This document shows, piece after piece, positions 19,237 through 28,907 of a stretch of DNA of 64,000 nucleotides (position 1 is the first letter of the stretch; each line of letters opens with the position of its first letter). A program made the position numbers and the translations under genes. Below the pieces are notes generated by a model. The model ran no database searches. It was not told the DNA's origin and worked only from the letters and a program-made list of their open reading frames with translations. Location of the stretch: the NCBI GenBank assembly GCA_032716605.1, contig CM064502.1:36009882-36073881 (forward strand), read 5' to 3'. Origin of the DNA: Paralithodes platypus. Lineage: Eukaryota; Arthropoda; Malacostraca; Decapoda; Lithodidae.

Positions 19237-21290
19237 TAATATAACAATGTTACATATGTATCATATATATATGAAAAAATAATATATACGGTAGGCCTAC
19301 ATCTGTTCCCCACAATCATATAATGCCAAGCACAAATATTCAATCTTTCATTGTTTGTATTACCGTAAGAAATGTACTGAACGCCTGCAAATAATACGCT
19401 ATAAAATGCTTGCAATCTCTCTATTTTCTCTAATCTCTCTCACTCCTGTATCTCTCTCTCTCTCTCTCTCTGGCTCGCTCGCTTCCCCTCTTCCTCATCC
19501 GTATTATGTATTTCTCATTATTATTTTATCTAACTAATCCCTCTATTTCATTTATTTGCTTGTAATATTTCTGTATTATTATATCTTTTTCACTCTTTCT
19601 TCAGTTAAATTTCTGCATTCTCTCTCTCTGTTTCGCTTGCTTTGCAGGAATTTTGTTTTTGTTTTATATATAATATATACTAATTTACTTAGCATTACTT
19701 ACTATATCGTATAAACAATAGTAGGTAGACAACTTACCATAATACCGATACACCAAACCGATCCGCATGCGTTTTTGTTTATCACCTGTTTACTAAAGTG
19801 CCACCATTATCGATTTTCTTGGAGCCGACTCGAGCGGGAGGGTTACCAATTGAAGTTAAATCCGCTAGCATATATTGTTAGATGTAAGACATGATAAATA
19901 CCACTAGAAATATGAATTGGCAAAATCCATATAATATCACTTCGAAATTGTTCTGAAATTTCAAAACAAAACCGCTAGTGTAAGTCATTGCTGCTAGATC
20001 GAAGTAAAGGTCTCTAGATCTAGCGGAAGTCGCTATACGTATTGGCAGTACTGCACACTCATTCATTTCATTCATTCATTTTCTATTGAGCTCGTCCTGG
20101 AATCTTTACGACTCTGAATCTTACGATTGCCAACGGTGATACGTTGTTGACATTGTTGTTGATGTTCCAGTGGAGGGATGAACAAAATATTGTCCTTGTC
20201 CAATAATAGCTATTTCATAGTCCCACAGGACTTATTTTGATATATTTATCAAATTTATTGAACGCCTGAAAATAATACGCTATAAAATGCTTGCAATCAA
20301 ACTTTCAAGCAATTACAAGGTCACATGCAATTATAAAAAGGTATATTGTAGACCACAATCTTCGCCAAGCTTCGTTGTTGCTTGTATTATCGTGAGAAAT
20401 GTACCATACACCCTGGTTATCGTGAGAAATTTACCGAACGCCTGCAAATAATACGCTATAAAATGCTTGCAATCAAACTCTCAAGCAATTTCAATGTCAA
20501 ATGCAGTATATGTAGACCCAGAGAGGAAGAGAATGACAGAGAGAGAGGGGAAGTCAAAAACATCTGCTAGGTGTGATTTCCCCTGAGAGGGAAGAGATTA
20601 GTTAGGGGCGTGCCCTGGCCTACATCAGACAAAGAGTACAAAGGAGTACAAACAAAGAGAGTGAGACAGAGAGAGAGAGAGAGAGAGTCGTGATAATATA
20701 AAAATGTTACACATGTATCATATATATGAAAACATAATATATACGGTAGGCCTACATCTGTTCCCCACAATCATATAATGCCAAGCACAAATATTCAATC
20801 TTTCGTTGTTTGTATTACCGTAAGAAATTTACCGAACGGCCTACAAATAATACGCTATAAAATGCAAAGGAAATTTCTTGTAGAGTGCAATTTTGAGGAC
20901 GTAATGTGCTCTGAGAGAGAGCGGAGCGGTGATTAGGAGCATAAATTACCTCAAGACCGCTCGCCACACAGGGAATTATATAAGGAAATTACCGTATTTT
21001 AGGGTTTTTTCACTCGTGTTTTACGATCGTTGAAAGACAACCAGTGATCGTAAAAGGATGGTTCGGGTGTCATTGGAAAGCTCAATTTACGCACTTTCAG
21101 GATACATACTTGTATTACGCTCTGGGTCTTGTTTATGCATGAAAAAGAGCACGGAACAACCCCATTTAGGGTATATAAAAAAAACCCCGCTGGGCGGCAC
21201 AGTGAAATATACTCCACCAGCCGCTCGTAAGGTGATAAAATGCTTGCAATCACATTTTCAAGCAATTATAAAATATAAATTGTACTTACC

Positions 21291-21617
21291 AACACCCACA
21301 CCAGTATGTTCTTCGTCAGGAACGTCTCCAATTTGCTCAAGGGTCTGTCCAATATCAACCACAACATCCACCCCACGCAAATTATGCTTGGGGTGAAAGC
21401 CTATGATCGGGTTATTTTCGTCTTCCGAGTCATCCACACTACCAAAACTCTCACCCAGACCTTCGACGGTTTCATCCAACAGCTTATTAGAAAGTTCTGA
21501 AGAGTTCAGCATGATATCTAGTTCCTGGGTGGTAAGCCGGGCGTGGTTAGTAGGGTGGCGCGACGCACTAGGGATGGCGGCCACCGAATCGAACACGGGC
21601 AAATCTTGACCTTCCAT
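21291..21617 (-). CDS. Probable first coding exon of a piggyBac-like transposase
   Basis: The ORF starts at ATG (21617, minus; MEGQDLPVFDSV) about 200 bp inside the right terminus of the 7.7-kb TTAA element. It codes 109 residues, acidic in the middle (SVDDSEDENNP), and ends at a strong splice donor: GTGTTG followed by GTAAGT, phase 1. Position, acidic amino end and the TTAA-flanked context fit the amino-terminal part of piggyBac-family transposases, but this stretch is poorly conserved and I see no catalytic domain. The exon or exons with the DDD core are absent from 14072-21290, perhaps replaced by the duplicated segments. It may be a relic exon, or could splice to sequence outside. No host gene is recognised. 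Confidence 0.5.
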
Positions 21618-21724
21618 TATGGCTGCTTGAGGGTCACTTAGTCACGGTCACGCAGTGGGGATGTGTGGGTGGGCCCTTGTAGTACACCGCCTGACCACCA
21701 AGTTTCGCTTTCCACCTAAATTAG

Positions 21725-21815
21725 GGCGGGAATATGCCCACGGACTTAAGTCCGACCCCGCCATTTAGTCCAATTTTTTCGTATCGGACTTAAGTCCGAC
21801 CCCGCTAAATAAGGG
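21725..21815 (-). promoter_or_regulatory. Right terminus of piggyBac-like element with paired palindromes
   Basis: Within 90 bp of the end, CGGACTTAAGTCCGACCCCGC occurs twice (about 21740 and 21786); the core GGACTTAAGTCC is a perfect 12-bp palindrome around TTAA. Such paired subterminal palindromes are candidate transposase-binding sites or promoter elements for the exon that follows. That role is inference. Confidence 0.45.
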
Positions 21816-22109
21816 TTAATACTTTTCATCCACTTAAACACCTTTATCATATCTCCTCTACAGCTTTGTCTTTCTAAGGAATGCATGCGTCTTCTCATAT
21901 GCGAATATATTAATATTGTGGATAATTTTAGTCATTTTTGGTTGGCTTGCCTCCAGAGAATCTGCTAAAAAAATGAAAGAGTACAGAGATACATAAAGAT
22001 GAAGATAGAAAGGAAGTGTGTGAGCTATTATAGGCCAGGTGACGTTGACAGTCTGTGGAACTTTATAGAATGCCTATTTATTGGCTCATTTATGTATCTA
22101 TATATTATT

Positions 22110-22440
22110 ATATTAGTTTCCTCCCTAGACCTCCATCAAGCTTTAAAAAAACCCCGCCCAAGACCCTCCAAGATAAATTTTTAATTTTTTCAATAGAAAA
22201 ATATTCCGGCCAAAGGCCGGTTGCTCTTAAATTACGGGCTTTCTATCGCTCGCCAAGATTTGTTTTACATCTAAATGACACAAAAAGTCTTAATATTGAC
22301 AAAGAAGTTGGGCGAAAGGTCCTAAAATCGCCAAACTAATTGGCCGAACGTCTTAAAATCTGAAACCGAATGGGGCTAACCCTGAGAGAGAAGAGGGACC
22401 TGAAAAATGGCCCATCTCCCCTTAATGCCACAGAGAAAGT
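22110..22440 (-). repeat. R1 repeat copy
   Basis: Non-coding repeat of about 320 bp. In the R1 sense orientation the landmarks are GGGGAGATGGGCC, TTAGCCCCATTCGG, TTTGGCGATTTTAGGACC, GGCGAGCGATAGAAAGCC, CCGGCCTTTGGCCGG and GGAGGTCTAGGGAGGAAAC. About ten copies, whole or partial, lie in this window on both strands. It contains two hairpin-forming blocks but no TIRs, coding or poly(A). Superfamily unknown. Confidence 0.75.
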
Positions 22441-22469
22441 CTGTGGCAAAACAAAGGGTCCACCCACAC

Positions 22470-23415
22470 ATAAGATCTCCTGGTGGTGGAATAACGATAT
22501 TGAAGCTATAATTAGAGAGAAGAAAAGATGCTTCAAAGCATGGAAGGAAGGTGGCAGCAGGAAAGAATACCTGACTGCCAAACGAAATGCAAGAAAGGAA
22601 GTCTACAGGGGGAACAAACAACTATACAGGATTGTGTAATAGAATAAGTGTGCATAACAAATGAAAATTATGGGATTTATAAACTAGCTAGGAATGTGAA
22701 GGACCGTAGCAAGGATGTTGGGGGTAAACAATGTATAAACAATGACAGCGGTGTGACTGTTTACACAGAAAACAAATCAGAAATGCATGGAAGATGCACT
22801 ACAAAAGATTGCTAAATATCTAAGCAATATAGAGTTTGAATGGTATGAGAACAGCTCAGCACTTCAGATCCAGTAGAGGGACCCCTGCCTTCAAAAGGGT
22901 ATGATGTTGTGAATAATGAAATAAATATAATAAAGGTCAGGAAAGCCACTGGGAGCTCAGGCATAGTCACTAAAATGCTGAAAGCATCAGGAGATAGCGG
23001 ACTAAGATTGGTCACGGAGCTGATTATTGCTATCATAAAGGAAGATAATTTTCCCGATACATGGCAGAAAAGTTTGATAGTAAATATAAGCAAATGCAAG
23101 GGAGATTCCTTAGACAGGGGAAATTATAGGGGTTTGAATATGATTGACCAAGTCATGAAAGTCTGTGAAAGTGTATTCAAATGCATGATCAGGGAAAGCG
23201 TCACCATTAGCGACATGCAGTTCAGATTTATGCCAGGGCGTGGCACAACCGATGCTATCTTCATTGTTAGGCAACTACAAGAAAGGTTCTTTGAGAAAAA
23301 CTGGGAGTTATACCTATATTTTGTAGACCTAGAGAAGGCCTAGGACAGAGTGCCAAGGGATGTTATGCAGCGGGCTCTGAGAAAACTTGGAGTAGAGAAA
23401 TGGTTGGTACATGTA
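22470..23415 (+). pseudogene. LINE family L-PHD, 5' half of RT (copy 2)
   Basis: Frames give ISWWWNNDIEAIIREKKR (22482 on), YKLARNVKDRSKDV, then 22909-23343 with KATGSSGIVTKMLKASGD, NYRGLNMIDQVMK, MPGRGTTDAIFIVRQLQE and FVDLEKA, a TAG, and DRVPRDVM up to KWLVHV. Here the element stops at a small TA-flanked MITE. The 3' half of the same family follows in inverted orientation. At least one in-frame stop (23341) and frame changes make it non-functional. Confidence 0.82.
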
Positions 23416-23661
23416 CACTCGGATACCATAGTCTCTAGCCCACTCATTAGAATTCGTGGACCCGCTATGTTTTTCTTTATGCAATTATAACTATCTGGAT
23501 TGATTTTGGGATAAAACGATTTTTTCAATGAATAGTATGTATACTTTTGTAGTTGATTTATAGAAAACTATATTTATATATTTGTGTCCAGAGATATATT
23601 TCAATAATTAGAAATAAGCGAAGTCCACAAATTTGTATAAGTGGGCTATGGTATCTGAGTT
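23416..23661. mobile_element. 246-bp TA-flanked MITE (Tc1/mariner type)
   Basis: Imperfect terminal inverted repeats of about 45 bp: left ACTCGGATACCATAG then CCCACT and TTCGTGGAC; right, inverted, ACTCAGATACCATAG then CCCACT and TTTGTGGAC. The left copy has an extra TCTCTAG-like insertion. It is flanked by TA at 23414-23415 and 23662-23663. The interior is AT-rich. It lies exactly between the two oppositely oriented halves of the LINE. Confidence 0.75.
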
Positions 23662-23663
23662 TA

Positions 23664-24665
23664 TATACATACAAACTAGCATAAAGATCGTTTCTTCCAC
23701 AGAGTGTGTAGTTTCAGTCTTATTTCCTAAATGGTGGCTTTCCAGGTGACCCTGTTTTGGGCTGCCTTTGTCATTAAGTTCTATATTTTGAGATCGGACC
23801 GGAGTACCTGATCCCACGTCTTTCTAAGTTTACCCCTACACACAGCTCCGCCACGTTCACAGTCTGGCCTTTCTTCACCCAATGCTGATCAACAATGATT
23901 CTCTCCACATGTCCAAACCATCCAAGTCTGCTTGTGGCGCATCAGTTCACTGATACTCCTAACGCCCAGGTGCTTTCTTAGTTCCTCACTCGATACCCCG
24001 TTCCTAAGTTTAACCCCACATATCCATCTCGCCATTCTCTTGTCATTCCATTCCATTCTATTAATATCTTCCATTTTAACCAGCCACGTCTCTAAGGCAT
24101 AGGTCATTGCACATCTAAAACACGAAGTATACACCTTTCCCTTAAGATGAAGTGGGAGTCCCCTCATGGTCAGTAGAGGCAACAGCTCTCCAAGTTTCCC
24201 CCAGCCGCTTCTTACTCTAGCAGAAGCCATGTTGTCCAACTATCAAAATTTTGCCTAAATCGATAGAATCAGGCTAGTCATTCAACACAAGTTCTGCCTT
24301 ACACATTGCACATTCAAAATCTATGATCCTCATCAAAGGTTCCTTCACCCCACTACACCTCTTGTGCACCCAGTCACTCGAGACGCAACATTGAATTGAG
24401 TTACTTCCCGCCCCTTTCCTGCCAAAGGCACATGGAAACTCTCCACTTCTTTCCATAGTTTTGCTCCCTACTTCACTTATCATGATCTTTGTTTTATCTA
24501 CATTAACTCTTATACCATTGTTTGCTGAACCCTCCCTCCATCTATTGAACTTTACCTCCGCTTCCCTGTATACAATCTTTGATAAGAACTAGGTCATCTG
24601 CATATATTATAATAACTCACAAGGGAGTCTTGTTCTAAAGTGCTTTCAGTAGAACAAGCACTAAT
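23664..24665 (-). pseudogene. LINE family L-PHD, 3' half, inverted relative to its 5' half
   Basis: Minus-strand conceptual translation gives LLYADDLVLIKDC (near 24600), REAEVKFNRWREG, NVDKTKIMIS, a finger with C-x2-C, CCVS, H-x2-C and C-x2-C spacing (24483-24274), then RSGWGKLGELLPLLTMRG, SCFRCAMTYALETW and ARWICGVKLRNGVSSEELRK (24239-23889), ending with a tail like that at 10390. The second Cys pair of the finger reads CCVS, so a zinc ligand is lost. It probably is the continuation of 22470-23415 after inversion. Confidence 0.8.
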
Positions 24666-24669
24666 ATAC

Positions 24670-25160
24670 CAAGGCGATCAGAAATTCGAATAGGGTGCTT
24701 GACGAACTGCTCTAGGACATTTAGGATAGAAAAGATGTAGGCTTATTCACCAGGTTGGTTAGTGAAATGGGAGGAGAGCCATTGGCGTTGGTGAACATTG
24801 AAATCTCCAAAGATGGGGATTTCTGTGAATGGAGAGATGGATAGAATATGTTCCACTTCAAAAGTAATATAGTCAAAGAATTTTGGATAGTCTGTAGAAT
24901 TATGGGAGAGATAAACAGCGCAGAAATATCTAGTTTGAGAGTGACAAGAAAGCTTTAGCTAGAGAGTTGAGACTCAAATTCAGAAGAATCAAAGTTGAGA
25001 ACACGAAAGAAAGCAAGATTGTTGCGCACATATACGCAACATCCTCCTTTGTCTTGAAACTGAGGATAGAGATAGTAGGAGAATACAGAGAAGGGTTTGC
25101 TGTCTGTAGTCCCAGACAACTGGGTTTCGGTGATTATATATTATTTTATGCTTAATTTCA
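24670..25160 (-). pseudogene. Decayed LINE endonuclease fragment
   Basis: On the minus strand short matches to an AP-endonuclease domain are visible: ITETQLSG (near 25130), FQDKGGCCVYVRNN (near 25040) and IFGDFNVHQ (near 24805), in order but across stops and frameshifts. The style resembles Jockey-group endonucleases, but I cannot prove that it belongs to the Jockey copies elsewhere in the window. Confidence 0.55.
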
Positions 25161-25689
25161 GGGTGACGTTGTGCCTGTGAACACTGGTGGAGGCGGACCA
25201 AGGATCATCTCCCCCCCAGGACTGGCAATCACCCGGGTTATTTATTTAACTCTTTCAGTGCGGGCATTTTGGCATAAATTGACCTTCATTCCCTGCACAT
25301 TTTCATACATAAACAAGAGCCAGAAAGTAATACAATGATATATCTTTGAACGTACAGTAATGGAGCTTTCCAATGACATCTTAATCATCTCTGTACGACG
25401 TCTGGCTGTCCTGCAACGAACTTGCAAATGTCGGCCGTGAGGGTTTTTGAGCTTTTTTCACCATGTGTAACTGCAATGATGTAAGAGACATCTCTGGCCC
25501 AGACATGGTGGGCGACGGACGAAGGTGTCCTGCGCTTCCCGTAACAGCTTGCCTCGCTCCCAATATACATAATATGACGATTTCGATGTCCGTCTGGTGA
25601 TGGGCGCCGCAACTTATGCATTAAGGGGATGTTATTTTATTCATATAAATGTTTAACTATTACTGTGTATATATTTGTTTTAGTTTGTT
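25161..25689. other. Unassigned sequence with a short match to 21050-21150
   Basis: No convincing gene. One stretch near 25300-25390 (AAACAAGAGCCAGAAAGTAATAC and GGAGCTTTCCAATGACATC) resembles, in reverse, the stretch near 21070-21150 inside the 7.7-kb element, so a further dispersed repeat may be present. The overlapping ORFs here show no recognisable domain. Confidence 0.35.
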
Positions 25690-26205
25690 CCTTAAACCTC
25701 TATTAAGCTTAACAAAAATGTATCCCAAAGACGCCCTTCAAGATCAATTTTTACATTTTTGTGGAGTAAAATGGCCGTTTCCTCGTAAATTACATGTTCG
25801 CTATAGCTCGCCAGGATAAAATTGATACCTAAATGGCACCCAATGGGGCTAAGCATGAAGAAGAAGATGGTTCAGAAAAACACAAATACTTTCTCGGGGA
25901 GATGGGTCGTTTTTCTGGTCACCTTTCTTCCTCGTATTTAGCCCCATTAGTTTTCAGAATATATGACGTTCGGCTCATTAGTTTGGCGATTTAAAGACCT
26001 TTCAACCCATTTCTTTGTCAATACTGACTTTTTGTGTCATTTAGGTGTATTTTTTCCTGGTGTGCGATAGCGAGCCTGTAATTTAAGATGAACCGGTCGA
26101 ATTTTTCTATAAAAAATGTACAAATATATCTTGAAGGAGGGTCTTGGGGAGGTGTTATTTTTAAGCTTGATGGAGGTCTAGGGAGGAAACTAAAAAAAAT
26201 ATAAA
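25690..26205. repeat. Two R1 copies head to head
   Basis: A minus-oriented R1 (about 25690-25883) and a plus-oriented R1 (about 25898-26205) face each other with their GGGGAGATGG ends almost touching (spacer about 14 bp). The pair forms a diverged inverted repeat able to fold into a long hairpin. The plus copy shows GGTGTGCGATAGCGAGCC and GGAGGTCTAGGGAGGAAAC. Confidence 0.72.
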
Positions 26206-26246
26206 AGATCATAAATAAGGAAATAAATCCGTCCACCCCCCCTTAA

Positions 26247-26901
26247 CCCTACATTTGGTGCAGGAGGCGGGTGCTATTAACCTATCAGCTGTGCAGCCCC
26301 TGTAGTATACACCATACCCCTGTGCGTAGGTATTTAGATATATTCCCCACTAAAATCGTTAATTTACCATAAATATAATAAATACTTATCCATATGCGCC
26401 TATTTTACGTTTATTAAGAAGATAGTAACATGTTACAACAACTAAACAAGTGGGAATAGTGTTTAGATGGTCAAAATCGCGAATAATACGGAGCGGTCCA
26501 GTCATGAAATGTGGAGCAGAGCGAGGCAACCCCACCTCTCGCGAGGTCTGGTGAGAGACTGGAGGTAGCTGGGCTACTACTCTCCTCTCTCCTCCTTCCA
26601 CACCCCTCCCTTTCCACCTTGGAACCGGGAGGGGATTTTTGGCGCCATAAATAAACCGATATTTACAAGAATAAGAGAAAAATAGGTGATAATTGAAGGG
26701 GGGGGGGGGGGGTAGGGAGGGGGGATTGAGGGGACTTTGACAGATGTGGAGAAGTGATATGAGGTATGGAGGGAAAACAAATGTTTCAAGTGCTACTGGG
26801 GCCTTCTAAAAGTTTTTTTTTTAGGCCTAGGATCTTAAGAGTCTCACCGCAGTCACCCAGTAAAACCTCTTACTTTTAAGAGTCTCCCTGCAACTGCCGG
26901 G
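26247..26901. mobile_element. R2b: second copy of the TTAA-flanked R2 element
   Basis: Flanked by TTAA (26243-26246, 26902-26905); ends CCCTACATTTGGTGCAGG and, inverted, CCCGGCAGTTGCAGGG, an imperfect TIR. Collinear with R2a (ATGCGCCTATTTTAC, AAGTGGGAATA, GATAATTGAAGGGGGG, GTGCTACTGGGGCC), but lacking both nested TTAA elements, for which it provides the empty sites at about 26806 and 26835. A G-run of about 16 lies at 26697-26712. Confidence 0.78.
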
Positions 26902-26953
26902 TTAAGGGGGGTCACCTGCTTTTATCGCTTTCTCTCCTTTTCTCTCTTTCTCT

Positions 26954-27210
26954 GGCCCCATTCAGCCAACTGTTTTAAGATGTTTATCCCCATCCAGGTG
27001 TCGATTTCTTCCTGGCAAGCGATAGCGAGCCAGCATTGTACGGAGAAATCCGGATTCGCCGGAGAAATTTTTCTTTCGAAAAATTTAAAAATTTAGCTTG
27101 CTGTCAAAACAAAAATATATACTGTATATGCTGGCTCGCTACCGCTCGCCAGGAAAATATTGACACCTGGATGGGGGTAAGCGTCTTAAAGCAAGAGGCT
27201 GAATGGGGCC
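26954..27210. repeat. Long hairpin: 84-bp inverted arms related to R1
   Basis: Left arm 26954-27036 and right arm 27127-27210 are inverted copies with a few mismatches: GGCCCCATTCAGCC, CATCCAGGTGTCGAT versus CATCCAGGTGTCAAT, and CCTGGCAAGCGATAGCGAGCC versus CCTGGCGAGCGGTAGCGAGCC. The 90-bp loop carries GAAATTTTTCTTTCGAAAAATTT, itself foldable. It looks like a fold-back derivative of R1. A 78-codon ORF across it has no recognisable domain. Confidence 0.75.
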
Positions 27211-27279
27211 GAATGGATCCAAGCCAAAGAGAGAGGGAGAGAAATAGAAAAAAGCGAGGTCGGCTCCGTTAAGGGATTT

Positions 27280-27985
27280 TTTTTCGAACCTCCTTCTCCC
27301 ACATGCTTAGCCCCATTAGTTTTGAGATTTTAACCTGTAATGTGCAAATTAAGGGATTATTATTTTTTGAACCTCCTTCTCCCATATGCTTAGCCCCATT
27401 AATTTTGAGATTTTAACCTGTAAAGTGCAAATTAAGGGATTCTTTTTTTTAACCTCCTTCTCCCACATGCTTAGCCCAATTAGTTTTAAGATGTTAACCC
27501 GTAAAGTGAGATTGGCCTCACGGAAGGCAAGGTATTTAAACATGGTGTAAAAAGAACCCTTCAAATACCGTGCCAGTGGCGGGAAACGTCTCAACATTAT
27601 ATGACACATAGAAAGTAGTAGTATCTCCCTCTACCACATCCTCCACTCCTCTCCCCCTTTATACCCCACCCCACCCTCCTCCCTCCCTCAAATTGACCTT
27701 ATATTGTGTCCATTGTTTAGCAGTCCGTGGGTTAAGACATTAGCCCTGTTAGTTTGGTGATTTTAAGACATTTCGCCCATGCAAAATACCCTACATGCCA
27801 TATAGGTGTAAAAAAAAATCTGCCGAGCGATAGCGAGCCTGTACTTTAGGAGAAACCTGCCTTTGGCCGGGAAATTTTTCTACCGAAAAATGTAAAACTA
27901 TATATCGAAGGGGGTTCTTGGGAGTATTTTTATTAAAGCAAGATGGGGGTCTAGGAAGCAAACTAAAAAATTATCCTTAATAATG
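27280..27985 (+). repeat. R1 fragments: a 70-bp triplication and a longer copy
   Basis: At about 27280-27500 a segment reading CCTCCTTCTCCCACATGCTTAGCCC...AAGGGATT is repeated three times with small changes. After a pyrimidine-rich stretch (27625-27690), a longer R1 copy occupies about 27740-27975 (CCGAGCGATAGCGAGCC, GCCTTTGGCCGGG, GGGGTCTAGGAAGC). Non-coding. Confidence 0.7.
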
Positions 27986-28907
27986 ATTATGGCTATATTT
28001 GGTGGATCAAGTGAAGTTTATGATTATGGCTATATTTGGTGGACCAAGTGAAGTTTATGATTATGGCTATATTTGGTGGATCAAGTTAAGTTTATGATTA
28101 TGGCTATATTTGGTGGATCAAGTGAAGTTTATGATTATGGCTATATTTGGTGGATCAAGTGAAGTTTATGATTATGGCTATATTTGGTGGATCAAGTGAA
28201 GTTTATGATTATGGCTATATTTGGTGGATCAAGTGAAGTTTATGATTATGGCTATATTTGGTGGATCAAGTGAAGTTTATGATTATGGCTATATTTGGTG
28301 GATCAAGTGCAGTTTATGATTATGGCTATATTTGGTGGATCAAGTGAAGTTTATGATTATGGCTATATTTGGTGGATCAAGTGAAGTTTATGATTATGGC
28401 TATATTTGGTGGATCAAGTGAAGTTTATGATTATGTCTATATTTGGTGGATCAAGTGAAGTTTATGATTATGGCTATATTTGGTGGATCAAGTGAAGTTT
28501 ATGATTATGGCTATATTTGGTGGATCAAGTGAAGTTTATGATTATGGCTATATTTGGTGGATCAAGTGAAGTTTATGATTATGGCTATATTTGGTGGATC
28601 AAGTGAAGTTTATGATTATGGCTATATTTGGTGGATCAAGTGAAGTTTATGATTATGGCTATATTTGGTGGATCAAGTGAAGTTTATGATTATGGCTATA
28701 TTTGGTGGATCAAGTGCAGTTTATGATTATGGCTATATTTGGTGGATCAAGTGAAGTTTATGATTATGGCTATATTTGGTGGATCAAGTGAAGTTTATGA
28801 TTATGGCTATATTTGGTGGATCAAGTGAAGTTTATGATTATGGCTATATTTGGTGGATCAAGTGAAGTTTATGATTATGGCTATATTTGGTGGATCAAGT
28901 GAAGTTT
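27983..28907. repeat. Tandem array, 37-bp monomer, about 25 copies
   Basis: The monomer contains ATGATTATGGCTATATTTG and GTGGATCAAGTGAAGTTT. Copies are almost identical: I see GACCAAG for GATCAAG once (about 28040), GTTAAG once (about 28086), GTGCAG twice (about 28308 and 28714) and ATGTCTAT once (about 28434). Two GTGCAG copies 11 units apart suggest block duplication. The low divergence points to recent amplification. Confidence 0.95.

Larger units (their letters stand above)
14835..21275. repeat. Dispersed internal subrepeats of the 7.7-kb element
   Basis: A segment of roughly 120-150 bp, recognised by CACAAATATTCAATCTTTC, ATTACCGTAAGAAAT and AATACGCTATAAAATGCTTG, occurs in full or part at about 14835, 19328, 20255, 20390, 20780 and 21230. 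A second segment (ATATACGGTAGGCCTACATC to ATCATATAATGCC) occurs at about 19287 and 20739. The copies look like duplications within the element, the last one just downstream of the exon's splice donor. The copy at 20690 is uninterrupted where the CR1 inserted into the other copy. Confidence 0.7.
14072..21815 (-). mobile_element. 7.7-kb piggyBac-like element carrying a full-length CR1
   Basis: Terminal inverted repeats CCCTTATTTAGCGGG at 14072 and, inverted, ending at 21815, flanked by TTAA (14068-14071, 21816-21819). Both flanks are pieces of the same old CR1 reading frame. Subterminal motifs are shared: GGGCATAATCCCG near 14129 and, inverted, GGGCATATTCCCG near 21728. About 200 bp in from the right end a minus-strand ORF starts that ends at a GTAAGT splice donor (21291-21617), the place where a piggyBac transposase would start. 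I find no DDD transposase core in the remaining 3.5 kb (7.7 kb minus the CR1), so it looks non-autonomous. The interior is full of internally duplicated segments. Confidence 0.75.
10556..21965 (-). mobile_element. Old CR1 LINE copy split into four pieces by later insertions
   Basis: Four separated pieces join, in minus orientation, into one collinear CR1 ORF2 C-terminus and 3' end. Piece 21820-21965 encodes MTKIIHNIN and, in a shifted frame, RRGDMIKVFKWMKS. Piece 14057-14067 supplies KKGD. Piece 12085-12290 encodes KVLKLN, LDKFRF and VVDVWNRLS up to KLDSHMN. Piece 10556-10627 is the 3' UTR (ATCTGCCTCATGTGGGCC) ending in a TTATGTTC tail. Each matches, in order, the intact CR1 at 15030-19236. 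The breaks are a Jockey LINE and two TTAA-flanked elements. The 5' end appears truncated near 21965. Confidence 0.8.

Noticed and set aside
22470..24665. Twin-priming inversion of a LINE
   Set aside because: Twin priming gives an inverted 5' part followed by the sense 3' part with its tail outermost; here the sense 5' part comes first and the 3' tail is internal.
25247..25640. A further TTAA-flanked element (TTAACTCTTTCAGTGCGGG to GCATTAAGG)
   Set aside because: TTAA occurs at both places, but the adjoining bases are not inverted repeats.
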